Shown here in pieces: positions 1 through 5,159 of a stretch of DNA of 5,177 bases; positions within the stretch are counted from its first letter, which is position 1; each line of letters opens with the position of its first letter. The notes beneath the pieces are model-generated. The model searched no databases and was not told the DNA's origin. It worked only from the letters and a program-made list of their open reading frames with translations. The position numbers and the translations under genes were made by a program. The DNA comes from CAZAKO01 sp964546145 (GTDB taxonomy: Bacteria; Fidelibacterota; UBA2242): positions 1 through 5,177 of the forward strand of contig CAZJIU010000109.1 of NCBI GenBank assembly GCA_964546145.1. The letters are read 5' to 3'.

Positions 1-593
1 CATCCGATCCTAATGATGATTCTTTGTCTTATACTTGGGGAGTTGCTTGGGTCTCATTAGATCAGACCGACAGCAGTCATATCTTCAACTGGGATGTTGA
101 TGCGGGAAGTTTAACGAGTTCCGGAGCAACAGCTATATGGAAAGCCCCGATATTTGAAGGGCTTTATGTGATTTTATGTAAAATAACAGATATTGCTGGA
201 AATAACGATGTATCACTGCTTGAAATAAAGGTAGTATCCACTGGTTGTTTATCCGCGAGGACAGATAAATTCTTCTATAATATAGGTGATACGGTTAACT
301 GTAAAATTGAAAATAATACTGATTCAACGGTGTATTTCCTTTACGAAATGGATACATTTCCTTCGTTTGGTATGGATAAAAAAGTTAATGATAAGTGGGA
401 GCATGGTGTATTTATAATGCTTGAGCCACACATTAAAGGTTTTTTACCTGGAGATGTTTTAATAGATACTTTAGTTGGTTTATTTAGATATCCTAAGTAT
501 ATCGGAACTTACCGATTTAATATCCCATATAGTCATGAAAGAACAATTGCGTTATCTGATTCACTTTTATCTAATACTTTTTATGTTCAATAA
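1..593 (+). CDS. C-terminal part of a probably secreted Ig/PKD-like domain protein (5' truncated by the window edge)
   Basis: The reading frame is open to the left edge (first full codon at 3-5) and ends at TAA 591-593, so about 196 C-terminal residues are visible. The TTG at 24 is only an in-frame Leu codon, not a convincing start. The first ~78 residues look like a PKD/cadherin-like beta-sandwich: DPNDDSLSYTW near the start, then SGATAIWKAP, EGLYVILCKITD and a closing LEIKVV strand. A second beta-sandwich follows, with DKFFYNIGDTV, IENNTDSTVYF, KKVNDKWE, LPGD and GTYRFNIPY, ending in a final strand SNTFYVQ. This pattern recurs in C-terminal Ig-like domains of bacterial surface or secreted proteins. 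No catalytic motif is visible, and the N-terminus that would carry a signal peptide lies outside the window. Base composition is much more AT-rich than the genes to the right (positions 301-360 hold 17 G+C in 60). Export and a surface role are inferred. Confidence 0.7.
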   Translation, partial: SDPNDDSLSYTWGVAWVSLDQTDSSHIFNWDVDAGSLTSSGATAIWKAPIFEGLYVILCKITDIAGNNDVSLLEIKVVSTGCLSARTDKFFYNIGDTVNCKIENNTDSTVYFLYEMDTFPSFGMDKKVNDKWEHGVFIMLEPHIKGFLPGDVLIDTLVGLFRYPKYIGTYRFNIPYSHERTIALSDSLLSNTFYVQ

Positions 594-602
594 AAATATT
601 TC

Positions 603-630
603 AAATAAATTTTAGTAGTAAAATTTATTT
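603..630 (+). terminator. AT-only hairpin after the Ig-like gene; terminator or operator
   Basis: AAATAAATTTT (603-613) and AAAATTTATTT (620-630) form a perfect 11-bp inverted repeat around the loop AGTAGT. It begins 9 nt after the stop codon at 591-593 and lies about 30 nt before the next start. The stem contains no G or C and no clean T-run follows it, so it is a weak intrinsic terminator. A protein-binding palindrome upstream of the 660 gene is an equal possibility. A -10-like GATAAT (632-637) sits just after it, but no good -35 is visible. Confidence 0.4.
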
Positions 631-645
631 CGATAATTTGATTGT

Positions 646-652
646 AAGGAGG
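646..652 (+). promoter_or_regulatory. Strong Shine-Dalgarno site for the 660 gene
   Basis: AAGGAGG lies 7 nt before the ATG at 660. It is a full-strength ribosome binding site. It fixes the start codon and supports the small membrane protein as a real, translated gene. Confidence 0.88.
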
Positions 653-659
653 TCAACCA

Positions 660-1076
660 ATGGCAGAAAGTAATGCAATTGCCTGGGAAGCGCTGCTCAG
701 TACCCTGGTGGTTTTTGCCTTTTTAGCTTTGATTATCGAGCGGGCGTTGTACCAGATTTTCGACTCCAAATTGTGGAAGAAATTTGAGGAATCCATTAAC
801 CAGCAGATGGGCAGTGATTTTTTGGATTTGAAGCCCTGGATTTCGGTGGCGGTGTCAATCTGGGTCGTCATGCAGCTGAAGTTGGATATGATTGCCCGGA
901 TTTACCAGAAGGCTGAACCCAGCCTGCCAACGATGATTTTGACGGGTTTATTTATTGCCGGCGGCAGCACCGGGATTTACAAATTTTTCAAGCGGGCTCG
1001 CAAACTGAAGGAGGCTGTTAATCAGGAGGAGATTGACAAGCATACCAAGGCTGCAACCACAGAGAAAAAAGATTAA
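660..1076 (+). CDS. Small membrane protein with about three membrane segments, family not recognised
   Basis: A 138-residue protein with a secure start (AAGGAGG 7 nt upstream of ATG). Hydrophobic stretches lie at about residues 11-30, 60-75 and 89-107. Between the first two is a charged, amphipathic segment (35-58, with KLWKKFEESI). The third segment contains the small-residue motif TGLFIAGGSTGIYKFF, in which closely spaced Gly and Ser could allow helix packing. The tail (108-138) is highly charged, Lys/Glu-rich, and probably cytoplasmic. Size and topology resemble holin-like and other small inner-membrane proteins, but there is no phage context (no lysin, tail or integrase gene) and I make no functional claim. 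It is preceded by an AT-rich region and converges on the response regulator gene, so it appears to be a single-gene transcription unit. Base composition matches the genes to its right and differs from the Ig-like gene to its left. Confidence 0.82.
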   Translation: MAESNAIAWEALLSTLVVFAFLALIIERALYQIFDSKLWKKFEESINQQMGSDFLDLKPWISVAVSIWVVMQLKLDMIARIYQKAEPSLPTMILTGLFIAGGSTGIYKFFKRARKLKEAVNQEEIDKHTKAATTEKKD

Positions 1077-1094
1077 TCCGTTTGGCTTCGATTT

Positions 1095-1116
1095 CCGGGA
1101 TGCTAATTTTTCCCGG
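1095..1116 (+). terminator. Short GC hairpin downstream of the small membrane protein gene
   Basis: CCGGGA (1095-1100) and TCCCGG (1111-1116) pair perfectly around a 10-nt loop, starting 18 nt after the TAA at 1074-1076. The 3' side continues TTTGTCT, a poor U-tract. Its position in a tail-to-tail intergenic region favours a terminator, but the stem is short. Confidence 0.4.
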
Positions 1117-1127
1117 TTTGTCTCATT

Positions 1128-1151
1128 CTAACAATTCAGTTATCTTGTTAG
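1128..1151 (-). terminator. Weak 7-bp hairpin downstream of the response regulator gene
   Basis: CTAACAA (1128-1134) and TTGTTAG (1145-1151) are a perfect inverted repeat with a 10-nt loop. It lies 11 nt past the response regulator stop on the - strand. No T-run follows, so it is only a candidate 3' end structure for that transcript, possibly acting with the hairpin at 1095-1116. Confidence 0.25.
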
Positions 1152-1162
1152 CGAGCGGTAAA

Positions 1163-1864
1163 TTATTTGGATTTGTTCAGATCTTCTTTGATTTTGTCGT
1201 AAACGTCGGGGTAGAGTTCTTTGGTGCAATTCGGGCAGAGACCGTGAGAAAACTCGACGGCGCTATTCTCCTCCAGATACTTTTCAACCTCTTTCCAGTA
1301 ACCCTGATCGTCTTTGACCTTTTTGCAGCGGGCGCAGATTGGCAGTAAGCCGTGCAGTTTGGTAATTTTTTGCAGCGCATTGTTAAGATTTTCGATCAAC
1401 TGTAGATTCTCCTGCTCGATCCGCTTACGTTCTTCGATTTCTTTCTGGAGATCGTTGTTTAGCTGGCGCGATTCCTGAATGTCAGCAAAGCGGGCAATAG
1501 CCATTGATAAAACCCCGGGAAGTTGCTCTGTGTTTAGTGGTTTTCGAAGATAAGCAACGACTCCTGCATTGCGGGCATCTTTAATAAGCTGCGTATCACC
1601 TTTGCCGGTAAGGATGACTATCGGTGTCGGACACTCCCGTTGAATTTGCTCGGCGGCGACGATACCGTTCATGACGGGCATGACGATATCCATTAGGACA
1701 ACGTCCGGTTTTAAGGATTTTGTCAGTTCGATTGCCTGGATACCGTCCCGGGCTTCGCCGACTACTTGATACGATTGGTAAGATTCGATGATTTCACTGA
1801 TTGTGGCCAATATATTCTCCTCATCGTCCACAACTAAAATTTTGGTTTTTTCTTCATTTCCCAT
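1163..1864 (-). CDS. Response regulator: receiver domain, coiled coil, C-terminal Cys/His module
   Basis: A 233-residue protein. Residues ~7-125 are a complete CheY-like receiver: acidic pair D13/D14, phospho-acceptor D59 in VLMDIVMPVMNG, T86 in ILTGKG and K108 in YLRKPL. Residues ~128-170 are a Glu/Lys/Gln-rich coiled coil (KEIEERKRIEQEN). The end holds LLPICARCKKVKDDQGYW followed by EFSHGLCPNC, with C177, C180, H207, C210 and C213 placed like metal ligands. This module is commonly attached to receiver, PAS and histidine-kinase proteins of environmental bacteria, and its role is not settled. There is no DNA-binding, GGDEF, EAL or HD-GYP output domain, so signalling probably goes through protein contacts. 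No partner kinase gene is in the window. The start is ATG 1864, with GAGGA-type pairing about 9 nt upstream, weaker than at the other well-marked starts. The phosphorylation chemistry follows from the family; the output is unknown. Confidence 0.93.
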   Translation of the reverse strand: MGNEEKTKILVVDDEENILATISEIIESYQSYQVVGEARDGIQAIELTKSLKPDVVLMDIVMPVMNGIVAAEQIQRECPTPIVILTGKGDTQLIKDARNAGVVAYLRKPLNTEQLPGVLSMAIARFADIQESRQLNNDLQKEIEERKRIEQENLQLIENLNNALQKITKLHGLLPICARCKKVKDDQGYWKEVEKYLEENSAVEFSHGLCPNCTKELYPDVYDKIKEDLNKSK

Positions 1865-1890
1865 CTTTATAGTCCTCGTCGTATGTTATT

Positions 1891-1930
1891 AAAAAAATTT
1901 TAATTGAAAAACAGCTTTTTTAATTAAAAT
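1891..1930 (-). terminator. Long AT-rich hairpin with T-run, probable operon terminator
   Basis: Positions 1897-1911 pair with 1916-1930 (15 positions, one non-Watson-Crick at 1906/1921) around the tetraloop CAGC. Read on the - strand, the hairpin is followed directly by seven T residues (complement of the A-run 1891-1897), the layout of an intrinsic terminator. It lies 53 nt or more past the stop of the CoiA-like gene and upstream of the response regulator start, so it would end the three-gene operon or attenuate read-through into the regulator gene. The stem is almost free of G and C, so its strength is uncertain. Confidence 0.5.
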
Positions 1931-1939
1931 ATTTATCCA

Positions 1940-1959
1940 AACCGGCATTGTTGCCGGTT
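1940..1959 (-). terminator. Perfect 8-bp hairpin just after the CoiA-like gene
   Basis: AACCGGCA (1940-1947) and TGCCGGTT (1952-1959) are a perfect inverted repeat with a 4-nt loop TTGT, starting 23 nt past the stop codon of the CoiA-like gene. The following - strand sequence is TGGATAAATATTTTAATT, AT-rich but not a clean U-tract. It is probably a 3'-end stabilising hairpin or the first half of a tandem terminator with 1891-1930. Confidence 0.5.
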
Positions 1960-1982
1960 ACCTATTTAATTAGTCTATCTTT

Positions 1983-2942
1983 TTATTCTGTAGAATGAAG
2001 ACAATTAAGGCAGGTGAATCCGCGGTTGATGCCGGGTAATTTATTTATTGCCTTTTTTTGAAAAGCGACATAGCGGTTGCTGGTAATGATTCCGCAATTG
2101 GGGCAGGCATTAGCTATTTCTGGCATATTGCGGTGATGATTAAATTGATCTCGCAGGATTACACCTCGTGACCGTACAATCTGCCGATCATTTTCAGACA
2201 AATAATTAGCGCCGTAGATTTTTCCATTGATCTCCATGAGTGCCAGTTTCATTGGTGCTCCGCAGCGCCAGCAGTTACTCTCTATGATGTATAATCGTTT
2301 GGCAAAGAGCGGCGCACCACATCTCTTACAGCGATTCCTCAGACAGAATAAGACAGTTGTTGGGCTAAGGTTTTGATAGAGCTGCAATGATTCCAATGAT
2401 TCGGCATTCTTTGTCCGAAAGATCAGCAATGGAATCGAGTGCTGATTACAGTATTGTATAACCCGCCTCTCTGGACGATGGCTAACTACGATTTCCAAAA
2501 AGGCAACAGGCTTGTTGGTTTTATCTAATAATGCAATATCGGGGCGGCAACGGCCGATTACTTTTTCGATTGCAATAGAGTCAACATTACTCAGCAGATT
2601 ATAATTATGCTTATCCCGGCAGGCAACACATTTCCAGGTAATAGTCATAGACTGACCAACAGCCAAAGCATTCTCGAGTCGCGATTGAATCAGACGCCGG
2701 GCAATCAGGTGTAGAGCAGTTTCGGCATTGCAATTGGCACCCGGATAATGGCTGAAGTGATGCCGGATTTTCTTTCCTTTGCGAGCAACTACCACAGTTT
2801 TACAAACCGGGCAAACGGCTCCGCACTTGAGCCCTCGTTCCACTGTTGAGACATGCACTAGTCGCCCGTCTTTTTCGGCGTAAGGAATTCTGACTCGACC
2901 CTTTTTGAGTGGATGCATATTTTTAATTAGAGCTTCTGGCAT
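1983..2942 (-). CDS. CoiA-like predicted nuclease with multiple zinc-binding Cys pairs
   Basis: A 319-residue protein resembling the competence protein CoiA family. An N-terminal zinc-binding unit at ~35-71 has ERGLKCGAVCPVC, a basic ARKGKKIRHHFSH stretch and C71. It is followed by E74 and H78 in AETALHLIARRLI. The nuclease-like core is RPDIALLD (P134, D135) and FLEIVVSHRPE (E150), a PD...ExV arrangement. The usual catalytic Lys position of PD-(D/E)xK enzymes is Val here; CoiA relatives also vary at this point. Further Cys pairs lie at C105/C108, C205/C208, C224/C227, C280/C283 and C311/C314, including a CWRCG motif and a later ANACPNCG motif that recur together in the C-terminal part of this family. 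It is the last gene of the operon: its ATG at 2942 overlaps the mutM stop by 16 nt. An alternative ATG at 2918 (residue 9) would remove the overlap, and neither start has a clear Shine-Dalgarno site. A DNA substrate is inferred; in known systems CoiA acts in processing of incoming DNA during transformation. Confidence 0.75.
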   Translation of the reverse strand: MPEALIKNMHPLKKGRVRIPYAEKDGRLVHVSTVERGLKCGAVCPVCKTVVVARKGKKIRHHFSHYPGANCNAETALHLIARRLIQSRLENALAVGQSMTITWKCVACRDKHNYNLLSNVDSIAIEKVIGRCRPDIALLDKTNKPVAFLEIVVSHRPERRVIQYCNQHSIPLLIFRTKNAESLESLQLYQNLSPTTVLFCLRNRCKRCGAPLFAKRLYIIESNCWRCGAPMKLALMEINGKIYGANYLSENDRQIVRSRGVILRDQFNHHRNMPEIANACPNCGIITSNRYVAFQKKAINKLPGINRGFTCLNCLHSTE

Positions 2943-3757
2943 TTTGGGCAGATATGGGTACTGCGTTGCCCAACGAGAATGCGTTTGATTTTTGTCTGAC
3001 AGCGGGGACAGGCTTGCTCGGTGCGATGAAATACTTGCAGATTGACAACATTACTGCCGCGCCGTTGTCCGGCTGAGGCAAAATTGGATTTCCCGCTGCC
3101 TAAGGAAGTGCCCCGGTTGGCGATGCTGCGCTCCAAGACTTTACGAATGGCGTAATATAAATCAATAGCCTTACGCTGGGATACTGTTGCTGCAATCTTC
3201 AGCGGATGTAATTTTGCTTCCCATAATGCTTCATCAACATAAATGTTACCTAATCCGGCAATGAATGTCTGGTCGAGCAGCAGCGGTTTCAAGCGTCGGT
3301 TCCTGGATTTTAACATGGTCCTAAATTGATTGCAGGTAAAATCCTGATCAAGTGGTTCAGGTCCGAGTTTGTTGAGCATTTTATTGGGATTTTGAGTGAG
3401 AATCATCCGCCCGAACTTGCGGGTATCGTGAAAGCGCAGGTCCCTGCCGTCGTTGAGTTGCAGCACAACATGCTCGTGTTTACTGCGTTCGTGAGTATGA
3501 GGAACCAGCTGGAGCTGACCGCTCATGCGCAAATGAATCAGCAGGTGCAGATCGCTTTGAAAGTCAAGGACGATATATTTACCCCTACGCCAGATATGAG
3601 AAATTGTCTGGTTGGCAATTTTAGTCCTGAATTCCCCGGGCTTTAGCGGCGTAGTTGTTTTATTCCAATAAACTTCTGCACTGACAATTGTTTTGCCAAT
3701 CAGCCGGGCGGCAATCAGATCATTAACTACGGTCTGGACCTCGGGTAATTCGGGCAT
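2927..3757 (-). CDS. mutM: Formamidopyrimidine-DNA glycosylase (Fpg/MutM)
   Basis: A bifunctional DNA glycosylase/AP lyase that removes 8-oxoguanine and ring-opened purines in base-excision repair. The 276-residue length is normal. The start is ATG 3757, because the protein must begin MPELPEVQT: P2 becomes the catalytic N-terminal proline after Met removal, and E3 is the catalytic acid. Other landmarks are K60 in RRGKY, M78 in RMSGQL, R113 and F115 in DTRKFGRM (strand-intercalating residues), GLGNIYVDEALW (168-179, helix-two-turn-helix), and the zinc finger C250-x2-C253 ... C270-x2-C273 with R265 in GQRST. All key residues are present, so it should be active. The preceding TTG at 3760 would add a Met and block the catalytic proline, so I rejected it. 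It is the middle gene of the operon, with a 1-nt overlap upstream and a 16-nt overlap downstream. With no Shine-Dalgarno site visible, translation probably depends on coupling. Confidence 0.97.
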   Translation of the reverse strand: MPELPEVQTVVNDLIAARLIGKTIVSAEVYWNKTTTPLKPGEFRTKIANQTISHIWRRGKYIVLDFQSDLHLLIHLRMSGQLQLVPHTHERSKHEHVVLQLNDGRDLRFHDTRKFGRMILTQNPNKMLNKLGPEPLDQDFTCNQFRTMLKSRNRRLKPLLLDQTFIAGLGNIYVDEALWEAKLHPLKIAATVSQRKAIDLYYAIRKVLERSIANRGTSLGSGKSNFASAGQRRGSNVVNLQVFHRTEQACPRCQTKIKRILVGQRSTHICPKCQKL

Positions 3758-3759
3758 CA
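3755..3759 (-). other. TGATG stop/start overlap between the DUF362 gene and mutM
   Basis: On the - strand TGA (3759-3757) ends the DUF362 gene and ATG (3757-3755) starts mutM, sharing one base. The stretch just upstream of the mutM start has no convincing Shine-Dalgarno site. Re-initiation by the same ribosome is the likely way mutM is translated. Confidence 0.85.
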
Positions 3760-5058
3760 AGTACTCTGGAGCGGTTTGAATCTCAGATTGACCAGCCAGC
3801 CTTTAATTTTTTTCAAGGGATAAAGTCCGAATCCATCCCAGATTAGCGACGGACGTACCAGCGGCGCTAAAATCCACAGCTTGACCATCATATCCCAGAC
3901 AAGACGTTTATGGGTGGGCGGGCAACCTTTGATGCGGACAATTCGCTGAGCCTGAATATGCGGTGATGCCTGAGCGCAATCGCCAATTAACAGAACAGTT
4001 TGATCTTCGATTTTTCGGGTGACTTTGCCAATAATGGCAGTCAATTTGGGAAAGCGCTTGAGGGTTTTAGGTTTGCGGTCTTTTATCATGTGTAGCCAGT
4101 CGAGGAAGATGCCCTGGCAGCCGCCGGTGCAATAGGGCGTTCCGGCGTGGATTGTAAAATTGCATTTGAATTGATCTACCGGATAAAAACCAAAATCGAG
4201 GTTGGTGACCTTTGCCTGAACGTTTTCAAAAATTTCTTTCCCGACGATTTCAATATCGTCAAATATCCGGGGACCATAACCACGCTCGACGGCTTCCCGA
4301 ATGTGGTCAATCTTTTCCGGGTCGAGATTCAGCATCCTGGCGCAAACCATATCATGAGCAACAGCATTAGTCGAGATGACCAGTACGCCGAGATTCATTC
4401 CATGCTGGGTCATCTGATTGCCTCCGTAGGAGAAACGGATGCCGTCGGTGACAATCAAATCGGGATTGATGACTTCGAGGAGATCAACTATTTTCTTCGG
4501 CAGGTCAATGTTGTGATGATACATCCGCTCCTTGCTGTCAATCGAGCCAATGTTCAGTTTGAGTGCACCGGAATAAGCCTGAGACAGGACATTGGTTTTT
4601 AACTTCGGTGCAAAAACCAGAAAATCCCGGCTGGCCAAATCCCTCGCAATGCGGATACTTTTATGGAGTTGGCCGTTATCCAGACCGATGCGCATCTGGC
4701 GGCTTTCCTCCATTGCCACGAGCCGGATCTGGTATTTGCGGGCGATCCGGCGGTAGCCGGCGTGACGAAAGGCAGTTGCAGTGGTAATACCCAGACCGGA
4801 TTTCTCGACGATCGAGATCTTTCTTATTTCCTTCCCGACTTGCAGAATAGTTCGCAAGATCCCTTCAATCACTGCGCTGTTAGTAAAGGAGTCAGTGGCA
4901 ACTTTCGGGTGCGCCATTACCAGGTTAGGCTTAATCACGATATTACCGGTAATCGGTTTTGTCAGGTTCAGTTGAGGCAGTGCTTTGAGGAGAATTTCCG
5001 CTACTGTGTCGGGATTGTAGTCAGGACAGCTGGCGATGATGACTTTATACGGCTTCAA
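3757..5058 (-). CDS. DUF362 family protein with a C-terminal iron-sulfur-like Cys extension
   Basis: With the TTG start at 5058 the protein has 433 residues. AAAAGGAG ends 5 nt before this TTG, whereas the upstream in-frame ATGs (5130 and 5094) lack such a site and would add a Phe/Ile/Lys-rich leader. Residues 1-~280 fit the DUF362 fold: VIIKPNLV (41-47), a strand-turn with EKSGLG (85-90), PKLKTN (151-156), SGALKLNIGSID (163-174), INPDLIVTDGI (197-207) and HDMVCARMLNLD (235-246). The C-terminal part has PYCTGGCQG (C310, C314), IGDCAQ (C361) and IKGCPPTHKR (C379). This spacing recalls [4Fe-4S] binding in NuoB-like and hydrogenase small-subunit proteins, where GCPP is a hallmark. Cluster binding is inferred and the biochemical role of DUF362 is poorly known. 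The segment 386-413, with Trp and Pro, is mildly hydrophobic and could contact a membrane or partner. It is the first gene of the operon, joined to mutM by TGATG. Confidence 0.85.
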   Translation of the reverse strand: MKPYKVIIASCPDYNPDTVAEILLKALPQLNLTKPITGNIVIKPNLVMAHPKVATDSFTNSAVIEGILRTILQVGKEIRKISIVEKSGLGITTATAFRHAGYRRIARKYQIRLVAMEESRQMRIGLDNGQLHKSIRIARDLASRDFLVFAPKLKTNVLSQAYSGALKLNIGSIDSKERMYHHNIDLPKKIVDLLEVINPDLIVTDGIRFSYGGNQMTQHGMNLGVLVISTNAVAHDMVCARMLNLDPEKIDHIREAVERGYGPRIFDDIEIVGKEIFENVQAKVTNLDFGFYPVDQFKCNFTIHAGTPYCTGGCQGIFLDWLHMIKDRKPKTLKRFPKLTAIIGKVTRKIEDQTVLLIGDCAQASPHIQAQRIVRIKGCPPTHKRLVWDMMVKLWILAPLVRPSLIWDGFGLYPLKKIKGWLVNLRFKPLQST

Positions 5059-5063
5059 GTTTG

Positions 5064-5071
5064 CTCCTTTT
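5064..5071 (-). promoter_or_regulatory. Shine-Dalgarno site deciding a TTG start for the DUF362 gene
   Basis: The - strand reads AAAAGGAG, then CAAAC, then TTG AAG CCG. The 5-nt spacing and near-consensus match place initiation at TTG 5058. The protein then opens with KPYKVIIASC, a natural first beta strand. Confidence 0.82.
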
Positions 5072-5085
5072 GAAATGTAAGCGAA

Positions 5086-5114
5086 AATATACATAAATTT
5101 ATTCAAGATGAAAA
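5086..5114 (-). promoter_or_regulatory. Candidate promoter of the DUF362-mutM-coiA-like operon
   Basis: On the - strand a -10-like TATATT (complement of 5086-5091, 5 of 6 to TATAAT) follows a -35-like TTTTCA (complement of 5109-5114, 4 of 6) with a 17-nt spacer. Transcription would begin near 5079, giving a ~20-nt leader that contains the Shine-Dalgarno site. The two upstream ATG codons would then lie outside the mRNA. The -35 is weak. Confidence 0.4.
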
Positions 5115-5129
5115 TGGCAGGCAGTTTCA

Positions 5130-5159
5130 TTGTTAGTTAATTTCAAAGAAATGTATATT
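5130..5159 (+). promoter_or_regulatory. Possible divergent promoter for a gene beyond the right edge
   Basis: TTGTTA (5130-5135, 4 of 6 to the -35 consensus) and TATATT (5154-5159, 5 of 6 to the -10) are 18 nt apart. The spacer contains the small palindrome ATTTC-AAA-GAAAT (5140-5152), which could be an operator. No coding sequence for the supposed target is visible in the remaining 18 bases, so this is tentative. Confidence 0.25.

Noticed and set aside
653..871. Open frame on the - strand opposite the small membrane protein gene
   Set aside because: It lies antisense to a gene with a near-perfect ribosome binding site, has no such site itself and gives a protein of no recognisable character.
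660..1076. Calling the small membrane protein a phage holin
   Set aside because: Size and topology alone do not support it, and there is no endolysin, tail or integrase gene in the window.
1082..1348. Hydrophobic open frame on the + strand
   Set aside because: Most of it is antisense to the 3' end of the response regulator, including the conserved Cys module; its start lies in the intergenic hairpin without a ribosome binding site.
1177..1380. Second - strand frame within the response regulator gene
   Set aside because: It is an out-of-frame shadow of the C-terminal Cys module, rich in Lys, Arg and Ser as expected for a frameshifted reading.
3326..3646. Open frame on the + strand inside mutM
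   Set aside because: It is antisense to the conserved core of mutM and has no independent coding signal.
3758..3760. TTG at 3760 as the mutM start
   Set aside because: It would place an extra Met before MPELPE and prevent formation of the catalytic N-terminal proline; ATG 3757 is also the start that overlaps the upstream stop.
4147..5073. Several open frames on the + strand opposite the DUF362 gene
   Set aside because: They overlap one another in different frames, are antisense to conserved DUF362 motifs and lack ribosome binding sites.
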